64,000 nt of DNA, taken from positions 2,046,001 to 2,110,000 of the forward strand of contig NZ_CP071955.1 in the NCBI RefSeq assembly GCF_017603965.1. The letters are read 5' to 3'. Below are positions 9,676 to 20,650 of the stretch, one piece after another. The stretch comes from Xanthomonas fragariae (GTDB lineage: Bacteria; Pseudomonadota; Gammaproteobacteria; Xanthomonadales; Xanthomonadaceae). Made by a program: the position numbers and the translations under genes. Below the pieces are notes generated by a model. It had not been told where the DNA came from. It ran no database searches and saw only the letters and a list, made by a program, of their open reading frames with translations. Numbering within the stretch: position 1 is the stretch's first letter; each line of letters begins with the position of its first letter.

Positions 9676-9745
9676 GGCATACGATCTGACGCACGTAGCG
9701 CATCATTATGCTCGATGCCGCGCATCGGACGCAGCAACACACGCA

Positions 9746-10255
9746 TCAGTCGACGGCGGCCTGCAAGCTGGAACGCGGCCGCGCGACGTAATCGGTATCC
9801 AGACGCAAGGTAGCAACGCCATGGCCACGCTCGGCCAGGTACTCCAACCACTTGCCCAGGAACGTATTCATGCGCATACGATGGCTGATCAGCTCGGCTG
9901 GCGGCGGGAACATGCCCATAACGTCCTGCCAGCGGCGGCCGACATAGCAATGCGTGGTTTCGGCCTGGCGTGCGTCGCGGTACAAGCGCACATAGGCCGA
10001 CGGATCCGGTTCGCCGGTCACCGGGTCGCACAGATCGTAGGTCAGTCGCAGTTCCACCGTGTAGCGGTGGCACTCGATCACGTCCAGCCGCAGATTCAAG
10101 CCATCGCCGATCGAGGAGGCGTAGGAACCAGGTGCGAGATCGGCCGGTGCGAACAGCCGGGTCAGATGCTGGAAGTTTTCTGCATACAAGCCCATCAGCC
10201 AGCCGAACCGGCTCAGCTTGGGAATGCGTTCGAGTTTGCTCAGTGCTTGCGCCAT
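9746..10255 (-). CDS. DUF1249 (YqiB-like) family protein
   Basis: The frame extends further upstream, but the conserved start is the ATG at 10255, giving 169 residues beginning MAQALSKLERIPKLSRFG. Conserved features are LMGLYAENFQHLTRLF near the N-terminus, a central sheet-rich region (LNLRLDVIECHRYTVELRL) and the C-terminal LGKWLEYLAERGH. There is no signal peptide or membrane helix. In enterobacteria YqiB is encoded next to cpdA and nudF (a Nudix gene), and here too the gene is followed by a Nudix gene. The family has no firmly established function. Confidence 0.85.
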   Translation of the reverse strand: MAQALSKLERIPKLSRFGWLMGLYAENFQHLTRLFAPADLAPGSYASSIGDGLNLRLDVIECHRYTVELRLTYDLCDPVTGEPDPSAYVRLYRDARQAETTHCYVGRRWQDVMGMFPPPAELISHRMRMNTFLGKWLEYLAERGHGVATLRLDTDYVARPRSSLQAAVD

Positions 10256-10451
10256 GAACCGAATCCTACACGCTGCGCTGCCGCACGGGCAGCGTTGACG
10301 AATGCTCAACAGCAGGCATACTCTTGACGGAGTACTGCCCCGCCCGCTTCGTTTCCCCCGAGCGGCCCACAGCAATCATAAGCAGCAGTTCCAGGCATCC
10401 GGTAGATGCACGCACCAATCGCGCGTCCCACCTACCAAATCACGAACTTCG

Positions 10452-10470
10452 AATCCCCAATCCCAGCTCA
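10452..10470. repeat. 19-bp repeat overlapping the ppsR stop codon
   Basis: The sequence AATCCCCAATCCCAGCTCA recurs with one mismatch at 38451-38469. In both places the final TCA is the reverse complement of the stop codon of the adjacent minus-strand gene. A related G-rich version lies inside the 3' end of ispD. It looks like a member of a dispersed short intergenic repeat family. The remaining gap from here to 10252 shows nothing else I can support. Confidence 0.7.
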
Positions 10471-11289
10471 GAACATCTCGCGCTGCAGCCCCAACGTGGA
10501 CAACACCTTACTGGAGATTTCCTCGATCGAGGTATTGGTGGTGCTAAGCGACGGAATGCGCTCCATCTGGAACATTCGCTCGGCGATCGCCACTTCGCGC
10601 CGACAGGTCTCTGCCGCGCTGTAACGCGAGTTCGCGCGTCGCTCCTGTCGAATTTGTTGCAGGCGCTCCGGGTCGATGGTCAGGCCGAACAACTTGCTGC
10701 GGTAGTTGCGCAACCGCAGCGGCAGATTCTCGTTTTCCAGGTCTTCTTCGGTCAACGGGTAATTTGCGGCGCGAATGCCGTAATGCAAGGCCAGATAGAT
10801 GCAGGTCGGCGTCTTGCCTGCGCGCGACACCGCAACCAGAATGACATCCGCCTCGTCGTAGTTGAGTGCGATGCCATCGTCGTGGCTCAACGCGAAGTTC
10901 ATCGCATTGATACGGCGGTGGTAAGTCTCGAAATCCACCAGGCCATGCGCACGCCCCACACGCGAATGTCGCGGTGCGTTGAGTTCGCGTTCCAGCGGCT
11001 CTATGAAGGGCGCGAACACATCCAGCATCAGCGCGCCGCTCTCGGCCAGGATCATGCTCAGTTGTGGATCGACGCAGGAATTGACCACCACCGGGCGCAC
11101 TTGGTACCGCTCGCCCGCAGCGCGCACACGCATCGCGGCGGCGCGCGCTTTTTCTGCATCGTCGATGAACGACATGCGGTCGGTCACGAAATTGAATCCG
11201 CTGAACTGTGTGAGCAGGCTATGCCCAATCGTTTCAGCGGTGATACCGGTTCCATCGGACACGTAAAACACCGGCCGAATCGTTGACAT
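10468..11289 (-). CDS. ppsR: Phosphoenolpyruvate synthase regulatory protein (bifunctional kinase/pyrophosphorylase)
   Basis: A 273-residue DUF299 protein starting [15 protein letters not shown], with the family P-loop VSRAGKTPT and the segment [16 protein letters not shown]. These enzymes switch PEP synthase off by ADP-dependent phosphorylation of a threonine near its catalytic His, and back on by phosphorolysis. The ORF could begin at 11319, but the ATG at 11289 fits the family start. It is divergently placed from its target ppsA, which supports the assignment. The last codons overlap a 19-bp dispersed repeat. Confidence 0.97.
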   Translation of the reverse strand: MSTIRPVFYVSDGTGITAETIGHSLLTQFSGFNFVTDRMSFIDDAEKARAAAMRVRAAGERYQVRPVVVNSCVDPQLSMILAESGALMLDVFAPFIEPLERELNAPRHSRVGRAHGLVDFETYHRRINAMNFALSHDDGIALNYDEADVILVAVSRAGKTPTCIYLALHYGIRAANYPLTEEDLENENLPLRLRNYRSKLFGLTIDPERLQQIRQERRANSRYSAAETCRREVAIAERMFQMERIPSLSTTNTSIEEISSKVLSTLGLQREMF

Positions 11290-11432
11290 CAAGGCCACCT
11301 CATTTGAACTGATGCCCAAAACTTACGGGCTCATGCTTGTGCAGGTTCCGCCGTGCACTGCATCATAGCGGCTTCTTCCTATGGACGCGGCCATACAGCC
11401 CGCTCGGGCGATGGCCTTACGGAGCATCGCGC
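11290..11432. promoter_or_regulatory. Divergent promoter region between ppsR and ppsA
   Basis: These 143 bases separate two divergent genes and must contain both promoters. GGAG at 11421-11424 is placed as a ribosome-binding site eight bases before the TTG start of ppsA. No convincing -35/-10 pair or operator palindrome stands out by eye. Confidence 0.6.
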
Positions 11433-13811
11433 TTGAACGAGAATATCCTGTGGTTGCATGAGCTACGCCTGGTCGATCTGGCCCGCGTAGGCGGTAAAAA
11501 TTCCTCGCTTGGCGAGATGATTGGCAACTTGGCCGGGTTGGGCGTTTCGGTTCCCGGTGGATATGCGACCACTGCGGAAGCTTTCAAGGACTTCATCGCG
11601 CACAACAATCTGTCCAAGCGCATCTTCGACAAGCTCGCAACACTGGACGTCGAAGACGTCAACGCTCTCACCGTCGCCGGCAAGGAGATCCGCGGCTGGG
11701 TGATCGATGCACCGCTGCAACCCCAATTGGACCGGGACATCCGCACTGCATACGAACATCTATGTGCGGAAAACGGTGGCGGCGAAGTGGCGGTAGCAGT
11801 ACGATCGTCGGCAACCGCTGAAGATCTGCCGGACGCCTCGTTCGCAGGTCAGCAGGAAACCTTCCTCAATGTGACCGGCGCCGACGATGTCGTGCACAAG
11901 GTCAAGGAGGTGTTCGCCAGCCTCTATAACGATCGCGCGATTGCGTATCGCGTGCATCACGGTTTCAAGCACGAAGACGTGTTCCTGTCGGCCGGCGTGC
12001 AGTTGATGGTGCGCTCGGGGGTTGGTGCCGCCGGCGTGCTGTTTACGCTGGACACCGAGTCGGGCTTTCGTGATGTGGTGTTCGTTACCTCGAGCTTCGG
12101 TCTGGGCGAAATGGTCGTGCAGGGCGCGGTCAACCCGGACGAGTTCTATGTCTACAAGCCCACGCTCACTGCAGGCAAGCCGGCAATCCTGCGCCGCTCG
12201 CTCGGCAGCAAAGCGATCCGCATGGTGTACTCGGATGTGCCAGGCGAGCGCGTGCGCATCGAAGACACACCGGTCGAACTGCGCAGCACCTTCTCGATCA
12301 GCGACGAAGACGTGCAGGAGCTTTCCAGGCAGGCGCTGGTGATCGAAAAGCATTACGGTCGCCCAATGGACATCGAGTGGGCGAAGGACGGTGTCAGCGG
12401 CAAGCTGTTCATCGTGCAGGCGCGCCCTGAAACGGTGAAGTCGCGCAGCCACGCTACCCAGATCGAGCGTTTTTCGCTGGAAGCCAAGGGCGCCAAAATC
12501 CTGGTCGAAGGACGCGCGGTGGGTGCCAAGATCGGCAGCGGCGTGGCGCGCGTGGTGCGCTCGCTGGAGGACATGAACCGCGTGCAGGCCGGCGACGTGC
12601 TGATCGCCGACATGACCGACCCCGATTGGGAGCCGGTGATGAAACGCGCATCGGCGATCGTCACCAACCGTGGCGGCCGTACCTGCCATGCGGCGATCAT
12701 CGCGCGTGAACTCGGCGTGCCGGCCGTGGTCGGTTCGGGTAACGCCACTGATGTGCTCAGCGACGGCCAGGAAGTGACGGTGAGCTGTGCCGAAGGCGAT
12801 ACCGGCTTCATCTACGACGGTCTGCTGCCGTTCGAGCGCATCACCACCGATCTGGGCAACATGCCGCCTGCGCCGCTCAAGATCATGATGAATGTGGCCA
12901 ACCCGGAGCGCGCATTCGACTTCGGTCAGCTGCCCAACGCTGGTATTGGTCTGGCGCGCCTGGAAATGATCATTGCCGCGCATATCGGCATCCATCCCAA
13001 TGCGCTGCTGGAATACGACAAGCAGGACGCCGACGTGCGCAAGAAGATCGACACCAAGATTGCCGGTTATGGCGATCCGGTGAGCTTCTACGTCAACCGT
13101 CTGGCCGAAGGCATCGCCACGCTGACCGCATCGGTGGCGCCGAACACGGTGATCGTGCGCTTGTCGGACTTCAAGTCGAACGAGTACGCCAACCTGATCG
13201 GCGGCTCGCGTTACGAACCGCATGAAGAGAACCCGATGATCGGCTTCCGTGGCGCCAGCCGTTATGTCGATCCTTCTTTTACCAAGGCGTTTTCGCTGGA
13301 ATGCAAGGCGGTGTTGAAGGTGCGCAACGAAATGGGCCTGGATAACCTCTGGGTCATGATTCCGTTCGTGCGGACGCTGGAAGAAGGCCGCAAGGTGATC
13401 GAGGTGCTGGAGCAGAACGGGCTCAAGCGAGGCGAGAACGGCCTCAAGATCATCATGATGTGCGAGCTGCCGTCCAACGCGTTGCTTGCAGACGAGTTCC
13501 TGGAAATCTTCGATGGTTTTTCGATCGGTTCCAACGATCTGACCCAGCTGACGCTGGGCCTGGATCGCGATTCGTCGATCGTGGCGCATCTGTTCGACGA
13601 GCGGAATCCGGCGGTTAAAAAACTGCTGTCGATGGCGATCAAGTCGGCGCGTGCCAAGGGCAAGTACGTCGGCATCTGCGGCCAGGGGCCGTCGGATCAT
13701 CCGGAACTGGCCGAATGGCTCATGCAGGAAGGCATCGAATCGGTATCGTTGAATCCTGACACGGTGGTCGACACCTGGTTGCGTCTGGCCAAGCTCAAGA
13801 GCGAGAGCTGA
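11433..13811 (+). CDS. ppsA: Phosphoenolpyruvate synthase (pyruvate, water dikinase)
   Basis: Converts pyruvate, ATP and water to PEP, AMP and phosphate, the entry to gluconeogenesis from C3 compounds. A TTG at 11433 with GGAG eight bases upstream gives 792 residues, the same length as E. coli PpsA; the ORF itself begins at 11337. The N-terminal ATP-grasp domain ([35 protein letters not shown]) is followed by the swivelling phosphohistidine domain ([15 protein letters not shown], with the catalytic His) and a TIM-barrel PEP-binding domain ending in [14 protein letters not shown]. All motifs are intact. Control by the divergent ppsR product is expected. Confidence 0.98.
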   Translation: MNENILWLHELRLVDLARVGGKNSSLGEMIGNLAGLGVSVPGGYATTAEAFKDFIAHNNLSKRIFDKLATLDVEDVNALTVAGKEIRGWVIDAPLQPQLDRDIRTAYEHLCAENGGGEVAVAVRSSATAEDLPDASFAGQQETFLNVTGADDVVHKVKEVFASLYNDRAIAYRVHHGFKHEDVFLSAGVQLMVRSGVGAAGVLFTLDTESGFRDVVFVTSSFGLGEMVVQGAVNPDEFYVYKPTLTAGKPAILRRSLGSKAIRMVYSDVPGERVRIEDTPVELRSTFSISDEDVQELSRQALVIEKHYGRPMDIEWAKDGVSGKLFIVQARPETVKSRSHATQIERFSLEAKGAKILVEGRAVGAKIGSGVARVVRSLEDMNRVQAGDVLIADMTDPDWEPVMKRASAIVTNRGGRTCHAAIIARELGVPAVVGSGNATDVLSDGQEVTVSCAEGDTGFIYDGLLPFERITTDLGNMPPAPLKIMMNVANPERAFDFGQLPNAGIGLARLEMIIAAHIGIHPNALLEYDKQDADVRKKIDTKIAGYGDPVSFYVNRLAEGIATLTASVAPNTVIVRLSDFKSNEYANLIGGSRYEPHEENPMIGFRGASRYVDPSFTKAFSLECKAVLKVRNEMGLDNLWVMIPFVRTLEEGRKVIEVLEQNGLKRGENGLKIIMMCELPSNALLADEFLEIFDGFSIGSNDLTQLTLGLDRDSSIVAHLFDERNPAVKKLLSMAIKSARAKGKYVGICGQGPSDHPELAEWLMQEGIESVSLNPDTVVDTWLRLAKLKSES

Positions 13812-13815
13812 TGGC

Positions 13816-14775
13816 ATGATGGGTGCAATGTTGGCGACGACTGCCAGAGCAGTCGTTGCGAAGCCGGCGGTGGCCAAGGCCGCAGAGCCGGCGTTCAACT
13901 GGGCGAACATCCCGTGGGCCCTGTATGCGCTCAATTGGGGGCTCGCGCTGCTGATCGTGGTGGCGGGCATGTGGCTTGCCAAGCAACTGAGCCAGTGGTT
14001 GCACCGTGCCCTGACCCGCGCCCGCATCGAGATAACGCTGACCAACTTCCTGCGCAACGTGCTGTACGCGTTGTTGCTGGTGTTGGTGTTCGTGAGCGCG
14101 TTGAGCCAGATCGGCGTACCGCCGACCTCGCTGATCGCCGTACTCGGTGCGGCAGGCCTGGCCGTTGGTCTGGCGTTGAAGGATTCGCTATCCAACATTG
14201 CCGCAGGCGTGATGCTGATCGTGCTGCGGCCGATGCGCGATGGCGACCATGTCGTGATTGCCGGCCAGGAAGGCATCGTGGACGAGATACGGATTTTCCA
14301 GACCCGGCTTCGCTCGTTCGACGAACGCATGATCACACTGCCCAACAGCACGATCACCACCACCCCGATCGTCAATTACAGCACCCTGCCCAACCGGCGT
14401 CTGGAAGTGGCCGTGGGCGTGGGCTATGAAGACGATCTGAAAAAAGCCCAGCAGTTGTTGTTGCAGATCGCCAAAGAGAATCCGAACGTTCTGGATTCGC
14501 CGGCACCGTTCGTGCAGGTCACCAACCTGGGCGAAAGCACGGTGGATATGATGTTGTTTGCGTATGCGACCAACGGCAATTTCGGCGCGGCCAAGAGCAC
14601 TACGCTGGAACAGATCCGCAATCAGCTGCTGGAGAACGGGCTCAATATTCCGTATCCGCAGCGCGATCTGCATGTGTATCACCACGATGCCGACGGCAAG
14701 CCGATGTCGGAGCTGTTGTTGAGAGGCATCACAGACGATGGGGATTTGACCAAAGGACCGTCGCTGGCGCGTTGA
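13816..14775 (+). CDS. mscS: Small-conductance mechanosensitive channel (MscS family)
   Basis: The 319-residue protein has three predicted transmembrane helices: ALNWGLALLIVVAGMWLA, a second from about 78, and the pore-lining TM3 (LGAAGLAVGLALKDSLSNIA), which shows the glycine/alanine packing typical of MscS. The beta domain (GDHVVIAGQEGIVDEI, ITLPNSTITT) and the alpha/beta C-terminal vestibule follow. It opens under membrane tension to release solutes on osmotic downshock. The start lies 4 bases after the ppsA stop, so co-transcription with ppsA is likely, and a strong hairpin follows the gene. The first ATG of an ATGATG pair is used. Confidence 0.95.
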   Translation: MMGAMLATTARAVVAKPAVAKAAEPAFNWANIPWALYALNWGLALLIVVAGMWLAKQLSQWLHRALTRARIEITLTNFLRNVLYALLLVLVFVSALSQIGVPPTSLIAVLGAAGLAVGLALKDSLSNIAAGVMLIVLRPMRDGDHVVIAGQEGIVDEIRIFQTRLRSFDERMITLPNSTITTTPIVNYSTLPNRRLEVAVGVGYEDDLKKAQQLLLQIAKENPNVLDSPAPFVQVTNLGESTVDMMLFAYATNGNFGAAKSTTLEQIRNQLLENGLNIPYPQRDLHVYHHDADGKPMSELLLRGITDDGDLTKGPSLAR

Positions 14776-14802
14776 TGTGCTAATGGCGTCATGGCGAAAA
14801 GC

Positions 14803-14835
14803 AAAAAGGTCGCATCGAGTGATGCGGCCTTTTTG
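14803..14835. terminator. Rho-independent terminator after mscS, probably bidirectional
   Basis: AAAAAGG, CGCATC, a GAGT loop, GATGCG and CCTTTTT form a hairpin with an A-run on one side and a T-run on the other. This allows termination of mscS (plus strand) and of orn coming from the other side. The rest of the gap to orn shows nothing else. Confidence 0.85.
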
Positions 14836-14960
14836 TTGAATTTGCTAAAACCGCACGGTGTCTGGCGCGCCGTCCTTAATCGAGCCGCCTGACGCACGCG
14901 CACTTCGCAACTCAGCGCCCGCAAGACTTCAACGGTATTCAGCCAAGCGATGAGTAAGGC

Positions 14961-15545
14961 TCAGCTGTGCACGTCAGCCTGCGTATCGCCACCCAGCGCA
15001 CCCATGAACTGCCGGTAGTGGCGCAGCTCGTCGATCGAATCGCGCACATCGCTCAGCGCAGTGTGTGCCGAACTCTTGGCAAAACCGTTGGCCACCGTCG
15101 GCGCCCAGCGTCGCGCCAATTCCTTGAGGGTGGACACGTCCAGGTTGCGGTAGTGGAAGTAGCGCTCCAGGCGCGACATCTGGCGGTGTAGAAAGCGGCG
15201 ATCCTGGCAGATCGAGTTGCCGCACATTGGCGAGGCGCCGGCGCGGATCCACTCGCCCAGGAACGTGACTGTCTGCGCCTCAGCTTGAGCGTGGGTGACC
15301 CGACTGTCGAGCACGCGCTGCCACAGACCCGAACGGCGATGCTGATTGCGGTTCCATTCGTCCATCGCTTCCAGCGTTGCCAGCGGGTGGGCGATGGCCA
15401 GTTCCGGTCCCTCGGCAAGCACGTTCAACTGCGCATCGGTCACGATGGTGGCGATCTCGATGATGGAATCGCGATCGGTATCCAGACCTGTCATTTCCAG
15501 ATCGATCCAAATCAGTCGGTCGTTGCCTGCAAAGGTGTCTGCCAT
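14961..15545 (-). CDS. orn: Oligoribonuclease
   Basis: A 3'-5' exonuclease of the DEDDh family that degrades 2-5 nt RNAs, including pGpG from c-di-GMP turnover. It is 194 residues from the ATG at 15545; the ORF extends upstream to 15641, but the conserved start is [20 protein letters not shown]. Exonuclease motifs are present: [10 protein letters not shown] (ExoI, D and E), [11 protein letters not shown] (ExoII, D) and [10 protein letters not shown] (ExoIII, H and D). AGGA lies seven bases before the ATG. It is downstream of tadA on the same strand, with a gap of about 70 bases. Confidence 0.97.
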   Translation of the reverse strand: MADTFAGNDRLIWIDLEMTGLDTDRDSIIEIATIVTDAQLNVLAEGPELAIAHPLATLEAMDEWNRNQHRRSGLWQRVLDSRVTHAQAEAQTVTFLGEWIRAGASPMCGNSICQDRRFLHRQMSRLERYFHYRNLDVSTLKELARRWAPTVANGFAKSSAHTALSDVRDSIDELRHYRQFMGALGGDTQADVHS

Positions 15546-15615
15546 ATCGCCGTCCTGTGGAGGGCCGTCGCCGGCCAGATGCTGAAGGGCGCGCATCATA
15601 CCGCGGCCGCGCCGC

Positions 15616-16595
<980 letters not shown>

Positions 16596-16692
16596 ACCAC
16601 GTCCTCGTCATCACGTCCGGCCTCGGTGCCGGGATAGGTAGTTTGAGGCACGCAGCCGATCAATACGATTGAGATTTCCAATGCTCAATAGA

Positions 16693-16706
16693 ATAGCAAT
16701 TGCTAT
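16693..16706. promoter_or_regulatory. Candidate MntR operator between mntR and mntH
   Basis: ATAGCAATTGCTAT is a perfect 14-bp palindrome in an AT-rich stretch 34 bases before the mntH start. It contains TAGC and GCTA half-sites like known enterobacterial MntR boxes. A second looser inverted repeat, TTGAG (16669-16673) and CTCAA (16684-16688), lies just upstream. Placement in the mntR/mntH divergent region supports control of mntH and perhaps autoregulation of mntR. Confidence 0.75.
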
Positions 16707-16740
16707 ATCATGCATTCAATCCATGTTTGACTCGCGCCGT

Positions 16741-18075
16741 ATGTCCGCCGAAACCATTGCTTCCGCGCGTTCGCCAGCCTCCACCAACGGTGGCCTGGGC
16801 GATCACCACGCCAGCGTCGCCGTGCCCAAGAGCGGCCATTGGTGGTTCAAATTGCTGGCGTTCCTGGGGCCGGGCTACATGGTGTCGGTCGGTTACATGG
16901 ATCCGGGCAACTGGGCCACCGATCTGGCCGGCGGCTCGCAGTTCGGATATCTGCTGCTGTCGGTGATTTTGCTGTCCAACGGGATGGCGATCGTCCTTCA
17001 GGGCTTGTCGGCGCGGCTGGGCGTCGCCACCGGTATGGATCTGGCGCAGGCCTGCCGCGCACGCTATCCACGCAGCGTGAATCTGGCGCTGTGGGGAGTG
17101 TGCGAGCTGGCCATCATCGCCTGCGACCTGGCCGAAGTGATCGGCACCGCGATTGCGCTGAAGCTGTTGTTCGGCATCCCGCTGACCATGGGCGCGATCA
17201 TCACCGCAGTGGATGTGGTGCTTGTACTGCTGCTGCTGAATCGCGGCTTCCGTGCGCTGGAAGCTTTCGTGATGGCCCTGCTGCTGATCATCTTCGTGTG
17301 CTTCGGCATCCAGATCGCGCTGGCCGCACCGCCAATTGCGGCGGTGTTGGGGGGCTTCATTCCACGTGCGCAAGTGGTCACCGACCCGCAGGCGCTATAT
17401 CTGGCGATCGGCATCATCGGTGCGACGGTGATGCCGCATAACCTGTACCTGCATTCGTCCATCGTGCAGACGCGTGCGTATCCGCGTACCGATGTCGGCC
17501 GCAAGTCGGCGCTGCGCTGGGCCGTCGCCGACAGCACCGTGGCGTTGATGTTTGCGTTGTTCATCAACGCATCGATCCTAATCCTGGCGGCGGCGGCATT
17601 CCATGCGCAGGGCCGTACCGATGTGCAGGAGATCGAGCAGGCGCATGCGTTGCTGGCGCCGATGCTGGGCGCTGGCCTGGCCTCGACCCTGTTTGCGGTC
17701 GCCCTGCTCGCCTCCGGTGTCAATTCCACCGTGACAGCCACGCTGGCCGGGCAGATCGTGATGGAAGGCTTTCTGCAACTGCGGTTGCCACCGTGGGTGC
17801 GCCGCTTGCTGACACGCGGCATCGCCATCGTGCCGGTGGTGATCGTGACCTGGCTGTATGGCGAGGCCGGCACTGCACGGCTGTTGGTGCTTAGCCAGGT
17901 GGTGCTGTCGATGCAGTTGCCGTTTGCGGTAATTCCGCTGTTGCGTTTCGTGTCCGATCGTCAGTTGATGGGCGCGTTGGTGGCACCGGCGTGGCTGTTG
18001 CGCCTCGCCTGGGTGATCGCGGCAGTGATCGTCGGTTTGAATGTGAAGCTGCTGTGGGGTACCGCGCTGCAGTGA
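16741..18075 (+). CDS. mntH: Divalent metal (Mn2+/Fe2+) transporter MntH, Nramp family
   Basis: A proton-coupled manganese importer. The hallmark metal-binding motif DPGNWATD in helix 1 and [10 protein letters not shown] in helix 6 are intact. About eleven hydrophobic helices are visible along 444 residues. The ATG at 16741 is preferred; the ORF opens at 16669, but those codons include the operator region. The first 30 residues are polar and Ala/Ser-rich, a longer N-terminus than in E. coli MntH. Control by the divergent mntR through the palindrome at 16693 is likely. Confidence 0.96.
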   Translation: MSAETIASARSPASTNGGLGDHHASVAVPKSGHWWFKLLAFLGPGYMVSVGYMDPGNWATDLAGGSQFGYLLLSVILLSNGMAIVLQGLSARLGVATGMDLAQACRARYPRSVNLALWGVCELAIIACDLAEVIGTAIALKLLFGIPLTMGAIITAVDVVLVLLLLNRGFRALEAFVMALLLIIFVCFGIQIALAAPPIAAVLGGFIPRAQVVTDPQALYLAIGIIGATVMPHNLYLHSSIVQTRAYPRTDVGRKSALRWAVADSTVALMFALFINASILILAAAAFHAQGRTDVQEIEQAHALLAPMLGAGLASTLFAVALLASGVNSTVTATLAGQIVMEGFLQLRLPPWVRRLLTRGIAIVPVVIVTWLYGEAGTARLLVLSQVVLSMQLPFAVIPLLRFVSDRQLMGALVAPAWLLRLAWVIAAVIVGLNVKLLWGTALQ

Positions 18076-18079
18076 TACG

Positions 18080-18243
18080 CGATCTGCCAAGCGCATCCGC
18101 CCGACGCCGGACGCCGCCGCTTTCTCATCTCCGGCACGGCAGCCGTGGCAGCGTTGTCGCCGCCTAACTTTGCCAGTGCCGTCGCAGCCACGCGCCTACC
18201 GCCCACCACACTGCCCCACCCGACCAATAACGGAGTCAAACCA
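18080..18243 (+). other. In-frame Tat-signal-like stretch upstream of the hydrolase, without a start codon
   Basis: From just after the mntH stop the frame is open into the downstream hydrolase. It encodes [18 protein letters not shown], a twin-arginine signal-like pattern (RRRFL then a hydrophobic Ala-rich core), followed by a Pro/Thr-rich linker into MSNF. No ATG, GTG or TTG precedes the arginines in this frame after the stop codon. Either this is a relic of an exported form, or chance coding potential. The supported hydrolase start is internal, at 18244. Confidence 0.4.
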
Positions 18244-19068
18244 ATGTCCAATTTCGTCACCCGCCCCGATGGCGCCAACATTTTTTACAAGGACTGGGGC
18301 AAGGGCCAGCCGGTCGTGTTCTCGCACGGTTGGCCGCTCAGCGCCGATACCTGGGACGTGCAGATGCTGTTTATGGGCCAACACGGCTTCCGCGTGATTG
18401 CGCATGACCGTCGCAGCCACGGTCGCTCGTCGCAGACCTGGGACGGCAACGATATGGACACCTATGCCGACGATCTGGCTGCGGTGATCGAGAAACTGGA
18501 CCTTAAAGACGCGATCCTGGTCGGCCATTCCACCGGTGGAGGTGAAGTGGCGCATTACGTGGGCCGTCATGGCAGCAAGCGGGTGGCCAAGGTGGTGCTG
18601 GTCGGGGCGGTGCCGCCGCAGATGGTCAAGAGCCCGACCAATCCGGGCGGCCTGCCGCTGAGCGTGTTCGACGGCATTCGCGATGGCGTGGCCAAGGACC
18701 GTTCGCAGTTCTATCACGACCTGACCACAGCATTCTTCGGAGCCAATCGGGATGGCAACACTGTCACCCAGGGCATGCGCCATGCGTTCTGGCTGCAGGG
18801 CATGCTCGGCGGTCACAAGGGCCAGTACGACTGCATCAAGCAATTCTCCGAAGTCGACTACACCGCCGACTTGAAGAAGATCGATGTGCCGGCACTGGTG
18901 GTGCATGGCGATGACGACCAGATCGTGCCGATCGATGCATCGGGCAAGCTGTCGGCCAAGATCATCAAGAACGCCGAACTGAAGATTTATGCCGGTGCGC
19001 CGCATGGCCTGACCGTGACCCACGCCGATCAGTTCAACAAGGATCTGCTGGCGTTCGCCAAGGCCTGA
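18244..19068 (+). CDS. Alpha/beta hydrolase, non-heme chloroperoxidase-like
   Basis: A 274-residue protein starting [19 protein letters not shown], preceded by GGAG. It has the oxyanion region [12 protein letters not shown], the nucleophile elbow GHSTGGGEV (Ser), a likely acid Asp in [11 protein letters not shown], and the C-terminal His in APHGLTVTH. This set is typical of cofactor-free haloperoxidases/arylesterases related to lipases; peroxidase activity is usually a side activity and the natural substrate is unknown. It ends before a strong terminator. The upstream in-frame segment resembles a Tat signal, so an exported relative is possible. Confidence 0.92.
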   Translation: MSNFVTRPDGANIFYKDWGKGQPVVFSHGWPLSADTWDVQMLFMGQHGFRVIAHDRRSHGRSSQTWDGNDMDTYADDLAAVIEKLDLKDAILVGHSTGGGEVAHYVGRHGSKRVAKVVLVGAVPPQMVKSPTNPGGLPLSVFDGIRDGVAKDRSQFYHDLTTAFFGANRDGNTVTQGMRHAFWLQGMLGGHKGQYDCIKQFSEVDYTADLKKIDVPALVVHGDDDQIVPIDASGKLSAKIIKNAELKIYAGAPHGLTVTHADQFNKDLLAFAKA

Positions 19069-19086
19069 TCACGTTGAATGGATAAG

Positions 19087-19135
19087 AAAAAAGGCCGGCT
19101 CCTGGGAGTCGACCTTTTTAGAATCGGCCTTTTTT
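19087..19135 (+). terminator. Rho-independent terminator after the hydrolase gene
   Basis: AAAAAAGGCCG and CGGCCTTTTTT are a perfect 11-base inverted repeat with a 27-base loop that itself contains a second T-rich segment, GACCTTTTT. The T-run follows the stem, so efficient termination of the plus-strand hydrolase transcript is expected. Confidence 0.85.
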
Positions 19136-19376
19136 GCGTGTCGTTGTTGCTGAACAATGCGCGACCTCACTTCGATACGTCGCGGTTGGCCGCTGCTTGC
19201 AAGAATGGCTCTCATCAATACAGGTCCCCCACCGTGCTCGGCAATCTGTTGGTGTCTCAATCTGTGCAGCGTGGCGCTGTGCATCAGCGGCTGGTCGCAC
19301 AGTGCGCAAAACTGAGGTGCACGCATGTATCGCTCAGAGCATGACGACGCTCACCATCGGTGCGCAGTCCGTTGGG

Positions 19377-19660
19377 TCACCGGTTGACGCAGTCATCAGT
19401 CGGCCAGCAAAAACCCGCCAGGCGCCAGCTTGCGTACGGCACGTCGAGCCAGAAAGCAATCGGCCAGCGCATACGCAGGTCATCGCCAGAACCAGCAAGG
19501 CGCCGACAAATGCGGTGGGCGCAAGCGACGGGATACCGGCGCCGCGGCGATCGACATCGATCGCCACGCCCAGCGCGAGGCCGGCCATGAATTTCCGGTC
19601 CACTGCCATAGCAGATATCCGAATGCGCATGCAGTGCCACCGCGCCGTCGCCGCCGACAA
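19377..19660 (-). pseudogene. Possible remnant of a small membrane protein
   Basis: On the minus strand one frame reads KFMAGLALGVAIDVDRR, then FVGALLVLAMTCVCAG, two hydrophobic segments. It is then continued in a second frame by RWPIAFWLDVPYASWRLAGF and in a third by AGRLMTASTG. The way the frames hand over suggests a decayed gene with two frameshifts, but I recognise no family and the evidence is composition and hydrophobicity only. The stretch 19140-19733 otherwise holds no supported gene. Confidence 0.3.
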
Positions 19661-19733
19661 AATGCCGCACTATCGACACGCGCTTGCCTTGATGCAGGGC
19701 GCGGATCTGCTCCTGCAATTGACGGTTGTCGCC

Positions 19734-20640
19734 AGTGACGCGTTCGTGCTGTCGGGCTCTTACCGCTTCCACATTGCCGCTGCTAAGGACGATGGCGTCT
19801 GGAACGCGCGCTGCAACCCCCCGGATTTCGTCATCGATGCGGCTTTCGTGCAGACCTGGCAGTTCAAGGCGCGCGGCGCGCTGGCCCTGCTGCTGGCGCT
19901 CGGCATCGCCTGGCACATGCGTATGCGTCACGTTGCCGGCAGCTTAAGGGCGCGCCTGGAAGAGCGCTATCGCGAACGCGAACGCATTGCCCGCGGACTG
20001 CACGACACTTTGCTGCAGGGCACGCAGGAGCTGATTCTGCGTCTGCACGCCGCCAGCCGCTCGCTTCACCCGGGACGACCCGCGCCGACGTAACTCGAAC
20101 AAGCAGTGGATCTGGCAGAAAACGTACTCATCGAAGGCGGCGACCGCGTCAATGCGCTGCGCGATAGTCGATCCCTGCACGAAGACATGGACGCCGCCGT
20201 GCAGCGCGCACGTAACGCGGCAATGCCGCCGCCAACGGCCGAACTGCAAGTCTTCGTCGATGGCCCGCCCATGCGTTTACGTCCATTGGTTGGTTATCGA
20301 CGAACTGTTGCAGCTCGGCCAAGAAGCGCTGTCCACTGCCGACCGCCACGCCAACCCCGCGAGTATCGGGCTGGAACTGCGTTACGGTTCACGTGACTTC
20401 GTGCTGCGCATTCGCGACGATAGCTGCGGTCTCGCCCCGGACATGCTGCACGGACACGCCCGCACCGGGCACTGAGGACTGACCGACATGCAGGAACGCG
20501 CTCCCAACGCATCGGCGCCAAGATGCAACTTTGGTCGTGCCCGGGCAGCAGTACCGAAATCCAGATCGCGTTACCTGCAGGTACTGCCTATGAACCACCA
20601 CCGCGTTGGTGGCGGCCATTGCAAAAAGCGACATCCACGG
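19734..20640 (+). pseudogene. Remnant of a two-component sensor kinase (HisKA_3 type)
   Basis: Starting near 19750 the frame reads GSYRFHIAAAKDDGVWN, the end of a Y_Y_Y/beta-propeller sensor. It continues with a transmembrane helix (ALALLLALGIAWHMRMR) and the H-box ERIARGLHDTLLQGTQELILRLH, a NarL-type dimerisation helix with its His. A stop follows at about 20091. Downstream pieces in other frames carry VIDELLQLGQEAL and FVLRIRDDSCGL, the N and G boxes of the ATPase domain. The propeller part (normally 600-700 residues) is missing. Several frameshifts and a 5' deletion make this non-functional. Confidence 0.8.
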
Positions 20641-20650
20641 AGAGCTCCAA

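Noticed and set aside
11760..14375. An 871-codon open frame on the minus strand opposite ppsA and mscS
   Set aside because: It is the antisense of two well-supported genes; its His/Gln/Arg-rich composition is typical of shadow frames in GC-rich DNA and shows no domain.
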